Notes: generated by a model from the letters alone, not told the origin. Positions 43,845 through 53,364 are shown, numbered from the stretch's first letter. The stretch: DNA of 64,000 bases from Lapidilactobacillus wuchangensis (GCF_003946645.1 NZ_RHOU01000004.1:1-64000), one strand, 5' to 3'. Numbers and translations are program-made.

Positions 43845-46010
43845 TTAGATCGTGCAGCTTTCGCATTCGTTGCTGCCGATTTCTTGGGAGTTGTCGGTGA
43901 AGGTGCGGACGTAATAAATTGATTTGATACCTTGGTAATAAGCATAGTTGCGCAGAATGCTTAAATCACGGGTGGTTTGTTCAGGTTCTTTTTTCCATTC
44001 GTACAGACCTTCAGGCAAGGTTGAACGCAAGAATAACGTTAAGCTCATGCCTTGGTCCACATGCACTTGAGCTGCTGCATAAGTATCGATGACTTTGCGC
44101 ATGTCGGTGTCGTAAGCAGACTTGTAGTAAGGCAAGGTCCGATTACTGAGCAGTGGTGCCGGGAAGTACAATTTGCCGTTCTTTTTCTCAGTGCGTTCTT
44201 CAATCAAGCGGGTGATTGGATGGATGCTGGCGCTGGTGTCGTTGATGTAAGAAATTGAGCCAGTTGGTGCCACGGCTAGGCGGTTCTGATTGTACAAGCC
44301 ATCTTTTTGCACGGCCACACTTAATTTAGCCCAGTCAGCCGGTCCCGGGATAAAAATGTCCTTGAAGAGATCTTTAACTACAGCTGATTTAGGTTGGTAG
44401 TTGGTTTGTTGATAGCGTTCAAAATATTTACCAGAAGCGTAATCAGAGTCGGCAAAGCCAGCAAAAGTTGTTTGGCGTTCGCGGGCAATTTCGTTACTGG
44501 CAACTAAAGTCCAATAATTCAGGAGCATGAAATAAGTTCCTGTAAATTCTAGCGCCTCAGGAGAGCCATATTCGATTTCGTGATCGGCTAAGAAAGTATG
44601 CAAGCCCATGGCGCCAAGGCCAATGGCGTGACTTAATTGATTGCCATAAGCCACGGTTGGCACGGCGACAATATCAGAACTATCTGCTACGAAAGTCAGG
44701 GCGCGAACCATCGTATTTATCGATTGACCGAAGTCGGCACTTTTCATGAGATTCAGAATGTTTGTGGAGCCCAAGTTACAACTGACATCGCGGCCCATTT
44801 TGACATAATTCTGACCGTCATCTAGTTCAGCAGGTGTTTGCACTTGTAGAATTTCAGAACAGAGGTTACTCATAATAATTTTGCCAGGGACAGGGTTGCT
44901 GCGATTGGCAGTATCAATGTTCAGAATGTAAGGATAGCCGGACTCTTGCTGGAGCTTACTGATTTCATTTTCCAATTCGCGAGCTTCAATATAATACTTG
45001 CGAATTTCTGGATTAGCGACTAAATTGTCGTATTCTTTAGTGATGTCAATATACGAGAAAGGCTGGCCGTAGATTCGCTCCACATCATAGGGACTGAATA
45101 AGGCCATCTGCTTATTTTCGCGAACCAGTTCGTAATATTTGTCAGGCACGATCACGCCTAAAGAGAGCGTCTTGACCCGAATCTTTTCGTCAGCATTTTC
45201 TTTTTTTGCGGACAAAAAAGAAATGATGTCGGGATGAAAGACATTTAAATAAACGGCGCCAGCACCTTGGCGTTGGCCTAGTTGGTTACTGTAGCTGAAA
45301 CTGTCTTCAAGCAGCTTCATAACCGGCAGTACGCCACTAGAAGCGCCACTGATGCCCTTGATTGGCGCTCCAGCCTCGCGGAGATTAGAGAGGGTAATCC
45401 CGACGCCGCCGCCAATTCGCGACAGCTGCAGCGCACTATTAATGCCACGACCGATGCTGTTCATATCGTCAGTAATTTGAATCAAAAAACAAGAAACAAA
45501 TTCGCCCCGACGTTTGCGGCCAGCATTAAGAAAACTAGGTGTTGCTGGTTGATAACGCTGATGAATCATTTCATCAGCTAAGCGTTCGGCTAATTGTTCA
45601 TTGCCATCAGCAAAATACAAGGCATTAAAAAGAACGCGATCATTGAAATCCTCTAAATAAGCGGTACCGTCATTGGTTTTCAACGCATATTGATTATAAA
45701 ATTTATAGGCCGCCATAAAAGATTTGAAGCGGAAATTTTGGCTGATCAACCAGCTAGCCAATTTCTCGATGAAGGCTGGCGTGTATTTTGCAATAAAACC
45801 TGCTTCTAAATAATCATTGGCAATTAACCAATCGATTTTCGCGGTAATTGAAGTGAATGGTTTGGTATTTGGGGCGACATTTTCTTTTAAGAAGGCAGCC
45901 AACGCGTCTTGATCCTTATTTAAAGGAATTTGTCCGTTGACCGGCCGATTCAGTTCGTTGTTCAGTTTGAAATAGGAAATTTGGTTAAGATCGAGTGTTT
46001 TGAGACTCAA
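43845..46010 (-). CDS. nrdE: Class Ib ribonucleoside-diphosphate reductase, alpha subunit
   Basis: A 721-residue catalytic subunit that reduces ribonucleoside diphosphates. The conserved SFLNAGRKRRGEFVSCFL with its redox cysteine, GGGVGITLSNLRE, NLCSEI with the radical cysteine, and the C-terminal redox pair in ECESCTI are present. I start at TTG 46010, with AAAGGTGG 9 nt upstream on the minus strand; this overlaps the end of nrdI by 26 nt and restores a normal length. A longer frame to 46205 would read through nrdI in another frame and is not credible. Confidence 0.94.
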   Translation of the reverse strand: MSLKTLDLNQISYFKLNNELNRPVNGQIPLNKDQDALAAFLKENVAPNTKPFTSITAKIDWLIANDYLEAGFIAKYTPAFIEKLASWLISQNFRFKSFMAAYKFYNQYALKTNDGTAYLEDFNDRVLFNALYFADGNEQLAERLADEMIHQRYQPATPSFLNAGRKRRGEFVSCFLIQITDDMNSIGRGINSALQLSRIGGGVGITLSNLREAGAPIKGISGASSGVLPVMKLLEDSFSYSNQLGQRQGAGAVYLNVFHPDIISFLSAKKENADEKIRVKTLSLGVIVPDKYYELVRENKQMALFSPYDVERIYGQPFSYIDITKEYDNLVANPEIRKYYIEARELENEISKLQQESGYPYILNIDTANRSNPVPGKIIMSNLCSEILQVQTPAELDDGQNYVKMGRDVSCNLGSTNILNLMKSADFGQSINTMVRALTFVADSSDIVAVPTVAYGNQLSHAIGLGAMGLHTFLADHEIEYGSPEALEFTGTYFMLLNYWTLVASNEIARERQTTFAGFADSDYASGKYFERYQQTNYQPKSAVVKDLFKDIFIPGPADWAKLSVAVQKDGLYNQNRLAVAPTGSISYINDTSASIHPITRLIEERTEKKNGKLYFPAPLLSNRTLPYYKSAYDTDMRKVIDTYAAAQVHVDQGMSLTLFLRSTLPEGLYEWKKEPEQTTRDLSILRNYAYYQGIKSIYYVRTFTDNSQEIGSNECESCTI

Positions 46011-46368
46011 GCTGTTGCACCACCTTTTTAAATTTACGTACATCGGCCGGCGTGCCATTGAATTCAAAGTCGAAAACAACGGGCACATCAAGGCCTTGAG
46101 CGATGTCTTTGGCGTTGTGAATGTAGAGCTCGTTGAAATTGCGGTTACCCCCACCAGCAATTCCCATGAGTTGTTGATGATTACCGTGATAACCAAGAAA
46201 TTCAACGACTGGTTCTAACATTTCGTCATCATAAGTTGGAATCACCAGAATGAAAGGCGTGCCCATCTCATGATAAGGATTCGCGTCAGTAATCTCATAA
46301 GCTGGTAGCCCGACTTTTTCGATGAAGCGCCGTGTTTGTCCGGTAATAGAAAAGTAAGCGAGTTTCAT
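45985..46368 (-). CDS. nrdI: Flavodoxin-like NrdI protein
   Basis: A 127-residue flavoprotein needed to activate the manganese cofactor of NrdF. The FMN phosphate loop is YFSITGQTRRF and a second flavin loop is GIAGGGNRNF. It is encoded between nrdH and nrdE, 3 nt after nrdH, and overlaps nrdE by 26 nt, as expected for class Ib operons. Confidence 0.94.
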   Translation of the reverse strand: MKLAYFSITGQTRRFIEKVGLPAYEITDANPYHEMGTPFILVIPTYDDEMLEPVVEFLGYHGNHQQLMGIAGGGNRNFNELYIHNAKDIAQGLDVPVVFDFEFNGTPADVRKFKKVVQQLESQNTRS

Positions 46369-46371
46369 CAG

Positions 46372-46605
46372 TTAACCAACTAACTTTTCTAATTCAGCGG
46401 GGCGGAAACCGGCAATTGGTTGCTCAGATTTTTCACTGAAAACTAACGGCACACTGCTAAAGCCTTTTTCACGCAAGTAGTCAGCAGAAGCAGGACTCTC
46501 ACTAATATTAATTTCTTTAAAGTCGACGTGATGTTCGTCAAGGTAACGCTTGGTCATGCGGCATTGCATGCAACCATTTCGAGTGTAGACAACAATTTTG
46601 TTCAT
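46372..46605 (-). CDS. nrdH: Glutaredoxin-like NrdH protein
   Basis: A 77-residue thioredoxin-fold electron donor for NrdE. The active site is NGCMQCRMTKRYLD and the C-terminal GFRPAEL signature is present. Two adjacent ATGs exist (46608 and 46605); I chose 46605 because AGGAGG is then 8 nt upstream and the protein begins MNKIVVYT like the family. It is the first gene of the operon. Confidence 0.93.
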   Translation of the reverse strand: MNKIVVYTRNGCMQCRMTKRYLDEHHVDFKEINISESPASADYLREKGFSSVPLVFSEKSEQPIAGFRPAELEKLVG

Positions 46606-46680
46606 CATAAAATCCTCCTGCAAATAATTCTTGAAGCTGGGATGTTTCGATTAGGAAAAAGCCACTTAAGATTGATTATG

Positions 46681-46718
46681 ATTATAGGCGCTTTTGTAAT
46701 CCAGCACAATATATTGTG
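46681..46718 (-). promoter_or_regulatory. nrd promoter with NrdR box
   Basis: On the minus strand, TTGTGC (46704-46709), 17 nt and TATAAT (46681-46686) form the promoter. The palindrome CACAATATATTGTG (46705-46718) covers the -35 and matches the NrdR box consensus. NrdR boxes usually come in pairs; I see only one clear copy. Confidence 0.82.
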
Positions 46719-46805
46719 TTTGAATCTGAAATGAATACCAATTATTGAGTAAAACGTGTGTTCTCCTACTTTATGCGGTTAATTGTTAAATAAGTGAATA
46801 TTCGG

Positions 46806-46881
46806 AAAAACGGTTACTGCCTTGTCAGTGGCGATTTTAAAAAAGGTCAGGTTTTTTTATGATTTTTAAGTCGCCGTTTTT
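46806..46881. repeat. Imperfect palindrome with side hairpin
   Basis: AAAAACGG (46806-46813) pairs with CCGTTTTT (46874-46881); inside, GGCGATTTTAAAA can pair with TTTTTAAGTCGCC, and ACTG/CAGT forms a side hairpin. It lies between the nrd promoter and U5. It could be a terminator or a small repeat; its role is unknown. Confidence 0.45.
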
Positions 46882-47009
46882 ATGCGAATAAAGTGAATTA
46901 AGCCTGCCAACACGTGCCCAGTAGTGAAAATGGGTAGTTGCATAACTAATCGTTAGGACGAGAGAATTCTATTTGGATAAGCAGTGATTCCGAGGAATTG
47001 AAATTGTTA

Positions 47010-47523
47010 AAATTCTGGTGAAGGTGTTGAAACAGAATTGAATCTGACTGCATTACGGGCTTGCTGGTTGTGGAACGCGGCCGGCATCGATTGATGCCAA
47101 TTAAAAACCAAATTGTCATCAATACGAGCCTTATACTAAGCGATAAATCGCTAAGTATAATTTGGCGGCTGACAACCACGCCCTCCATTCTGTCTGGAGT
47201 TGAGGTGGCTCACTTCAGATTTGTTAGTGCTTAAGGAAATTCAACTGGGATTGAGCAACTCGATTTAAATTATTGTCACATCTGAACAGTATTAAAAAAG
47301 TCTGTCTGACAGTTTCTGACTTAATTCCAGAAAGCTTGTCAAACAGGCCTATTAGTCTATTGCGATTTGTTTTTCAAAACAGTGGTGCTCAATTCAGTTA
47401 GTTTCCACAGGTGGTTACTGGGCGATTGGCGTCAGCTGTGAAATTATTCTTAGCGATTTATCGCTTAGAATAAGCCTCGAATTTGAAACAATTTGGTTTT
47501 CAATTGGGGAAGTCTTGACACCA
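47010..47523. repeat. R1 unit U5 (inverted, right element internally deleted)
   Basis: The A-type element (47051-47200, minus) has P2 TTATACT..GCGA/TCGC..AGTATAA and P3 ATTGATG/CATCAAT, both different in sequence from other copies but fully paired. The central hairpin is about 47299-47350. The B-type element (47410 onward, plus) breaks off inside P3: CAATTG there joins directly to the CAATTGGGGAAGTCTTG boundary, as expected from deletion between two CAATTG copies. The 3' half of the element is lost. Confidence 0.75.
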
Positions 47524-47541
47524 CACTACCAATGCGAAAAC

Positions 47542-48738
47542 CTATTCGCTAAATTCCAAATCAGGCGTCAAAGCTGCACACAACATTTTAATACCACGCT
47601 CGATTTGTTCCTGACTAGTGCCGGCATAACTTAACCGAGCGCAGTTAAAGACATTCTTGTGCGCGTATAAATTCGTTGATGGCACATACAACACATGATC
47701 TTCTGGCGCAATTTTTTCACGCAACAATTTATCCAAATTAACATCAGCTGGTCCCATTAGCCACAGGAAGAAGCCACCTTCAGGATGAGAAAATTGATAG
47801 CCACTTGGCAAATACTTCGTTAAAGCAGCACTCATCCAATCACGATGTTGCCGATAGTCTTGTTGCAACTTCCGCCAATGTGCTTGGAAATCGTTATGGG
47901 TCAAGTAGTCGGTCACTGCTTGCTGAATGATTGCTGGCGTTTCTAAATCAGAACCGTCTTTTAATAAGCGAATTTCAGTGAGTAGTTCTGGCGTAGTGAC
48001 CAGCCAACCAAGCCGTAAACCGGGCGCTAAGACTTTTGAAAAGCTGCCGAGGCTAATCACATGGCCGCTATCGTCTAATGCTTGTAAGGCGGGTAAATCT
48101 TCGCCTGCAAAGCGCAAATGCCGGTAAGGATCATCTTCAAGGATAATAAAGTCATATTTTTTAGCTAAGGCAATTAATTTTTGCCGTTTGGCTAGCGACA
48201 TTACGAAGCCAGTGGGATTTTGGAAATTAGGAATCGTGTATAAGAATTTGATTTTATTGGTCGATAATAGCTGTTCGAGCAAGTCAACGTCTAAACCGTC
48301 AGCTTGCATTGGAATTTCTAAATAATCAGGTTCGTAAGCAGCAAAAGCAGCCAGTCCACCAATATAAGTGGGCGCTTCAATAGCAATTTTATCGTTTTTA
48401 TTTAAAAGTAATTTCGCAACTAAATCAAGACCTTGCTGAGCACCTTGGGTCAACAAAATCTGACTAATATCAACGGGCGTCCCCTCGTCGGCCAGTTGTT
48501 GTTGTAAGTAAGCACGTAATGGCAAGTATCCCTTAGCGTTGTGGTATTGTAGTGGATTATCAGTGCCTTTAAGCAAAACACGTTGGAAGCTATCAGCTAA
48601 AGCAGCCTGCGGAAATAAGTTCGCATCTGGCAAACCGCCGGCAAATGAAATAGTGACATTATCAGGATCGGGGATTAAGTCCTCAATCCCAGTTTGACTA
48701 GTTGCGGCAATTCGTGAGGCAAATTCTTTGGTCATCAT
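47542..48738 (-). CDS. PLP-dependent aminotransferase, class I/II
   Basis: A 398-residue fold-type I aminotransferase of the 2-aminoadipate/aromatic group related to MocR C-terminal domains but without a helix-turn-helix. The PLP lysine is in LGSFSKVLAPGLRLGWL (about residue 235), and NFQNPTG and ILEDDPYRHLRF are the cofactor-binding segments. GGGGGAT lies before the ATG pair. It is transcribed divergently from a LysR regulator, which probably controls it. The amino donor is not clear. Confidence 0.87.
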   Translation of the reverse strand: MMTKEFASRIAATSQTGIEDLIPDPDNVTISFAGGLPDANLFPQAALADSFQRVLLKGTDNPLQYHNAKGYLPLRAYLQQQLADEGTPVDISQILLTQGAQQGLDLVAKLLLNKNDKIAIEAPTYIGGLAAFAAYEPDYLEIPMQADGLDVDLLEQLLSTNKIKFLYTIPNFQNPTGFVMSLAKRQKLIALAKKYDFIILEDDPYRHLRFAGEDLPALQALDDSGHVISLGSFSKVLAPGLRLGWLVTTPELLTEIRLLKDGSDLETPAIIQQAVTDYLTHNDFQAHWRKLQQDYRQHRDWMSAALTKYLPSGYQFSHPEGGFFLWLMGPADVNLDKLLREKIAPEDHVLYVPSTNLYAHKNVFNCARLSYAGTSQEQIERGIKMLCAALTPDLEFSE

Positions 48739-48857
48739 GGTTTACATCCCCCTTAAATTTCTTTCAATTGTATGTTAAACTATTTCAAAACAATAGTAAA
48801 ATTCAAGGTTCTGAAATTAAGGTGAAAATAATTCACTTTTAAAAAGGGGCGTTTTTT
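48739..48857. promoter_or_regulatory. Divergent regulatory region, aminotransferase and LysR gene
   Basis: The 119-bp spacer contains the inverted repeat ACTATT-TCAAAAC-AATAGT (about 48779-48797), a candidate LysR binding site near the middle. Ribosome binding sites lie at each end (GGGGGAT leftwards, AAGGGGC rightwards). Confidence 0.5.
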
Positions 48858-49757
48858 GTGGCACTTTTCCAATATCAGGTTTTTGCAACGGTTGTGACTA
48901 ACAAAACCTTTCGAGCAGCTGCCGAAACTTTACATGTGACGCCAAGCGCGATTAGTCATTCAATCAGTCAGTTTGAAACCGAGCTAGGTTTTCCGTTATT
49001 TGTCCGGCGGCGCACGGGGGTCGAACTCACAACCGATGGTGAAGCAATCTATCCACTAGTTCAATCGATTTTGAATATGGAAGCACGTTTGCAGCAGGTG
49101 GCAGCTAACATTCAAGGCCTGAATGCGGGATCAATTCGCATTGGCGCTTTCAGTAGTGTTTGTATTAATTGGCTACCAACGATTATTCAGAAGTTTCGCC
49201 GCCAGTTTCCTAAAATTGAAATCAGTATTGTTCAAGGTACATTTGAACAAATTGAAGAAATGGTCCAGCAAGGCCGTGTTGATATTGGCTTTTCAGCATT
49301 GCCGGTCGAAGATAATCTGTTGATTGAGCCTTTGATCCAGGACCCCATTTATTGTGTAACACCGACTAACTTTGTGCCCAAGAATAAAAAAAGCGTCACT
49401 TTGGCTGATATTGGCAAACGCCGCTTTATTTTACAGCAAGTAGATTATGATGGTGATACTAAGGCCGTTTTGGACCGTTATAACGTGACGCCAAACACGA
49501 TTTCTTACTCAATTGACGATCAATCTATTTTATCAATGGTTGAAAGTGATTTGGGCTGGGGGATTTTACCGGAGTTGGCCTTGCAGAAGTTATCGGGTCG
49601 CGTGCATATTTACCCGTTCTCCGAAACGTATCATCGGACCATTTGTTTGGTAACGAATCGGGTTCAGGCTGAAACGCCGTCAACTCAGTTGTTTATCAAC
49701 ACCATTCACCAGCATTTAGCGGAAGTTTACGGCGACCGCTATATGGGGAAGAAATGA
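48858..49757 (+). CDS. LysR family transcriptional regulator
   Basis: A 299-residue LysR-type regulator. The N-terminal helix-turn-helix has TFRAAAETLHVTPSAISHSI (about 16-35), and the effector domain starts near residue 88 with GSIRIGAFSSV. The start is GTG 48858, preceded by AAGGGGC. Divergent position suggests it regulates the aminotransferase gene. Confidence 0.9.
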   Translation: MALFQYQVFATVVTNKTFRAAAETLHVTPSAISHSISQFETELGFPLFVRRRTGVELTTDGEAIYPLVQSILNMEARLQQVAANIQGLNAGSIRIGAFSSVCINWLPTIIQKFRRQFPKIEISIVQGTFEQIEEMVQQGRVDIGFSALPVEDNLLIEPLIQDPIYCVTPTNFVPKNKKSVTLADIGKRRFILQQVDYDGDTKAVLDRYNVTPNTISYSIDDQSILSMVESDLGWGILPELALQKLSGRVHIYPFSETYHRTICLVTNRVQAETPSTQLFINTIHQHLAEVYGDRYMGKK

Positions 49758-49810
49758 TCTCAGTTACCAAATAATGGTAGTCAGCACTTCTCTGACGAAG
49801 TTGGTTTTTG

Positions 49811-50570
49811 GCAGAATTGAGTCTGACTGCATTCCGGGCTGCTTGGCGTGGAACGCGGCCGACACTGATTGAAGCCTTTTTTCAAAAGTCTTCAATGCAG
49901 GTCTTATCGTAAGTGCTAAAGCACCAACGATAATTTGGCGGCTGACGACAAGATCCCTCCATTCCGTCTGGAGTTGAGGTGGTGCACTTAATACTTGATA
50001 GCAATTAAGGCGATGTTAGCAAGATTCATTGGTCCAATTTAATCAGTAGTAATCGTTAAGTGGCACAAAAAATCGGTGTGACAAGTCCTATTTTTTTCAA
50101 TAGAGATTGTCACACTGTTTGTGTTACCACGATTTGGTTTGGTCCAATAGTGCTGCTCGATTTTATTAGTTTAATCCAGTACTACTCTCGGGAAAACGGA
50201 TTAGCGTAACCTAACAGCTTGATCAACATGGTTTTTAGATAAACGTAGTGATATTTCAATCTTCTTATACCAGCCATGGAATCAATTTGAGTGAGTTACT
50301 TGATTCTAACTTTATTGCCTTAGCTACTAGCAAGGATGAAGGACACAAACTTAACTCCAGACGGAATGGAGGGCGTGGTTGTCAGCCAATCGGTTTTTAT
50401 TTGCGTAGGAGCTTGCGAGAAGCAGCCAAATTTGTCTTATTGCTTTAGCAATTAGACAAAGGCTTGTATTTGAGATTGTTGCGAAGCAATAAGCTCAAAT
50501 CAATGCCGGCAGCGTTCCACAACCAGCAAGCCCGGAATGCAGTCAGAACGAATTCTGTTTTGGGCTCATA
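49811..50570. repeat. R1 unit U6, two A-type elements
   Basis: Left element 49830-49974 (minus) and right element 50354-50546 (plus) are both A type. The left P3 has ATTGAAG/CTTCAAT with the A-G mismatch; its closing stem CTTGTCGT pairs with ACGCCAAG. The right element carries the 35-nt insert (50388-50422) between two CAGCC copies. The central hairpin (50074-50118) is CGGTGTGACA/TGTCACACTG, a different sequence from that of U1-U5. About 240 bp between this hairpin and the right element have no recognised feature. Confidence 0.76.
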
Positions 50571-50583
50571 ATTGATAGAACAA

Positions 50584-50632
50584 CCAATTAATCGAAATTA
50601 TCCGACGTCAAAAAAATCACCGGCTCTCGCAA
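50584..50632 (+). repeat. R2 repeat fragment (right arm only)
   Basis: CAATTAATCGAAATTATCC followed by ACGTCAAAAAAATCACCGGCTCTC matches the right arm and tail of an R2 repeat. The tip and left arm are missing. It abuts R1 unit U6. Confidence 0.55.
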
Positions 50633-50684
50633 CTTTTTCGTGAATACGGTATAATTTAATAAAGGCTTTTTGGGAGGTATTTCA

Positions 50685-51311
50685 ATGGGATCAGCATGGA
50701 ATTGGATTGGTATTATTGCATGGTTGCTCGTTTTAGGCTACTTGATTTTCATCATTCATAACATCCGGCATCGTCATATTCGGATGATCATTATGTCGAA
50801 GAAGACATTTAGTTGGCCAGTGTTGGCGACTGATTTGGCTTTGATTGTTGTGTTCCTTGCTGGTTTTGTCTTTATGAGTTATCAGACCTTCTTCAATCAA
50901 GCTAGTGTTACTGAAGAACGTTTGGTTAAAGTGAAGTACACGACGGAGCCATTGGTTTTGCAGACGCAAGGTGATACTGGTTATATGGTAAAGGTTCAGC
51001 AAGGTGAGGGCCGGGCCGCCATCCAAACGTACACTTATTGGACTGAAGGTCATCAGAATCAGGTCAAGAGTATTCATGCCAGCATTGCTACTGGGAAAAC
51101 ACCGATTTCGATTGGTGGTAAGGTTTATCGCTGGCCAAGTAAAATGATTAAAACAGCCGATGAAGAATACAGTCAGGCGTTTGCTGCGCGGGTAGTTGCT
51201 ACTTATAAACCAGGTTTCTGGAATGGTTTAGGCATGCGCGTTGGTCACAATGCCTTGGATTATACGATGATTCGGGTACCGTCTAGTACTTTTGTTAGTC
51301 AAGATGAGTAA
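50685..51311 (+). CDS. Membrane protein resembling the LVIS_2131 family
   Basis: A 208-residue protein with two N-terminal helices (about 8-26 and 47-67) and an outward or cytoplasmic soluble part (about 75-208). The start SAWNWIGIIAWLLVLGYLIF and the following basic loop resemble a family of uncharacterised Lactobacillaceae proteins; I name it from memory only. GGGAGG lies 7 nt before ATG 50685, and TATAAT at about 50650-50655 is the likely -10. Function unknown. Confidence 0.68.
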   Translation: MGSAWNWIGIIAWLLVLGYLIFIIHNIRHRHIRMIIMSKKTFSWPVLATDLALIVVFLAGFVFMSYQTFFNQASVTEERLVKVKYTTEPLVLQTQGDTGYMVKVQQGEGRAAIQTYTYWTEGHQNQVKSIHASIATGKTPISIGGKVYRWPSKMIKTADEEYSQAFAARVVATYKPGFWNGLGMRVGHNALDYTMIRVPSSTFVSQDE

Positions 51312-51322
51312 TTATTAAGCGC

Positions 51323-51362
51323 AATTAGTCATCATTAATGGCAGTTAATGATGGCTAATTTT
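51323..51362 (+). terminator. Hairpin between the membrane-protein gene and brnQ, probable terminator
   Basis: AATTAG..CATCATTAA pairs with TTAATGATG..CTAATTTT. The T run is short, so it may allow some read-through into brnQ. Confidence 0.6.
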
Positions 51363-51404
51363 ATCTTGAAGTTCGCTCTTTTAGAAAGTTTTGGGGTAAT
51401 TTGA

Positions 51405-52745
51405 TTGGGAAAAAAGCAGTTTGGTACTCGTGACTTAATCTTCACGGGTTCATTGCTATTTGGTTTGTTTTTTGGGTCTGGAAATTTAATTTTTCCAGTT
51501 GCTTTAGGGCAAAGTGCCGGGGCTAATTTTTGGCCGGCATTATTTGGCATGTTGCTCAGTGCCGTTGGGTTACCATTGCTGGGTGTTTGTGCAATTGCCT
51601 TGACTCAAAGCAATGGTGTTTTATCCTTGGCCAATAAAGTGGGGCGTCATTTCGGCCGTATTTTTACGATCGCCTTGTATTTGGTGATTGGGCCGTTATT
51701 TGTTTTACCACGGTTGGCCGATACCGCCTTTGTCATTAGCTTTGGCACGGTAACCAACTCGCCTTGGTGGTTGCTGCTCTTTTCATTGTTGTTTCTAGGG
51801 AGCGCCTATTGGCTGGCACGACGCCCAGGAAAGTTATTGGATTATATTGGCAAAATTCTGAATCCGTTGTTTCTGATTTTATTGGCTTTGCTATTAGGAG
51901 CAGCCCTGATTAATCCACTGGGCGGCACTGGCCATCAACCTCAGCCGCAATTTGCGCAGCGGCCAATTAGCTCTGGCTTTAGTGTTGGCTATAATACCAT
52001 GGATCTATTGGCGGCCTTAGCATTTGGCATTATCATTATTACGTCGTTACAGGTGCGGGGCGTGACGAAGCCGAAAGAATTAGCACTAACGACGATCAAA
52101 GCTGGCGTGATCAGTACTGGTCTAATGGCCGTTCTCTATGGCGCCTTAACTTATTTAGGGGCCAGTAGTGTTGCCAAATTTGGGGTGCAAGCCAATGGCG
52201 CTTTAACGTTGGCGTTGACCGCTCATTATTATTTTGGTCAATGGGGCCAGGTGATTCTCAGCGCCATCGTCATTGTCGCTTGCTTGAAAACGGCCGTTGG
52301 TTTGATTTCGGCCTTTGGCGAAACTTTCACTGATTTGTATCCGCAATGGTCTTATCAGCGCTTCATTTTGATTGCTACTGCTGGCGCTCTGATATTAGCA
52401 AATTTAGGGCTAAATCAATTAATTGCCTATTCAAATCCGGTTTTGATGCTGATTTATCCTTTAGCGATCACCTTGGTTTTAAGCAGTTTGATTTCCACCT
52501 TAACGCAACCGCCGCATTACTGGTCTTATCGTTTGGCAATGTTGTTTGTATTGATTCCAGCGATTCTGAATGGCCTGGCTAATCTACCAGCCAATGTTTT
52601 AGCGAAAATCGGTTGGTTGCACGGCTTCACGGATTTAAATCTGTTCTTGCCCTTTGCGGACTATGGCCTAGGCTGGTTGTTCCCGGCAATTCTGGGCTTA
52701 ATGGTCGGCTTATTACTCGACAATTTCTGGGATAAAGAATTATAG
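51405..52745 (+). CDS. brnQ: Branched-chain amino acid transport system II carrier protein
   Basis: A 446-residue sodium-coupled carrier of the LIVCS family with about twelve helices. The N-terminus GSLLFGLFFGSGNLIFPVALGQ is diagnostic. It imports leucine, isoleucine and valine across the cytoplasmic membrane. I accept TTG 51405 as the start because the conserved N-terminus begins right there (GKKQFGTRD), with GGGGT upstream. It appears to be a single gene. Confidence 0.93.
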   Translation: MGKKQFGTRDLIFTGSLLFGLFFGSGNLIFPVALGQSAGANFWPALFGMLLSAVGLPLLGVCAIALTQSNGVLSLANKVGRHFGRIFTIALYLVIGPLFVLPRLADTAFVISFGTVTNSPWWLLLFSLLFLGSAYWLARRPGKLLDYIGKILNPLFLILLALLLGAALINPLGGTGHQPQPQFAQRPISSGFSVGYNTMDLLAALAFGIIIITSLQVRGVTKPKELALTTIKAGVISTGLMAVLYGALTYLGASSVAKFGVQANGALTLALTAHYYFGQWGQVILSAIVIVACLKTAVGLISAFGETFTDLYPQWSYQRFILIATAGALILANLGLNQLIAYSNPVLMLIYPLAITLVLSSLISTLTQPPHYWSYRLAMLFVLIPAILNGLANLPANVLAKIGWLHGFTDLNLFLPFADYGLGWLFPAILGLMVGLLLDNFWDKEL

Positions 52746-53364
52746 TTACTAGGAATTTGTCAATGAAAGAAATTCACTTCTGATTTGTTAACCTGAAGTA
52801 ATTGTCGTTAGTCCTAAATAATCTTAAAAGGCAGTCAAACACCGAACAATCCTGCTGGATTGTTCGGTGTTTTATGTTATTGATGACTGATCTTCCTGTC
52901 TTTTTAGGGCAATTTATTTTGAAAACTGGCTTTAAGCGCAATCTAACAGTCCTCACTAATTAGCGCAGCTTTGAATTTAGCGTACACATAACTATGTTTA
53001 CCTATAATAATATGTTAAGATAACGGTGGAATAATAATTATGATGTATTTTTATATTTTATTAAAAAATAATTATTATCCGTTTCTGTAGTATTCCTTGC
53101 GTTGGCCAACTATTAAATGTAATGCCGTTTTGCCAATGATCTTAGCATGAATAATGATTAGTTTCGGGGGAAATTGATGATTATCTCTCTGCAAAAGTAG
53201 GCGCGGATTATTTCTTTTATATTCAGACAAGCGTATTCGTACTAGCCACTGGGGAGTGGCGAAAGATTAATTTGTGTAAATTCAAAATTATTGCAAAGTG
53301 ATAATAAGGTCGGCGGTTATCAACACCGGCGGCTTTTATTGTCCTTTGCCAGGGGGGATTTTTT
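52746..53364 (+). promoter_or_regulatory. Intergenic region: brnQ terminator and LRR-protein leader
   Basis: AACACCGAACAATCC/GGATTGTTCGGTGTTT (52838-52873) is the brnQ terminator. The AT-rich part that follows has no gene. Near 53243-53258 a perfect small hairpin GCCACT-GGGG-AGTGGC lies in the probable 5' leader, and a hairpin at about 53310-53335 (GCCGGCGG region) precedes GGGGGG before the next ATG. Confidence 0.5.

Noticed and set aside
43845-46205. Longer nrdE start at 46205
   Set aside because: The extra 65 residues overlap nrdI in another frame and are unlike NrdE; TTG 46010 has a good ribosome binding site and gives the normal length.
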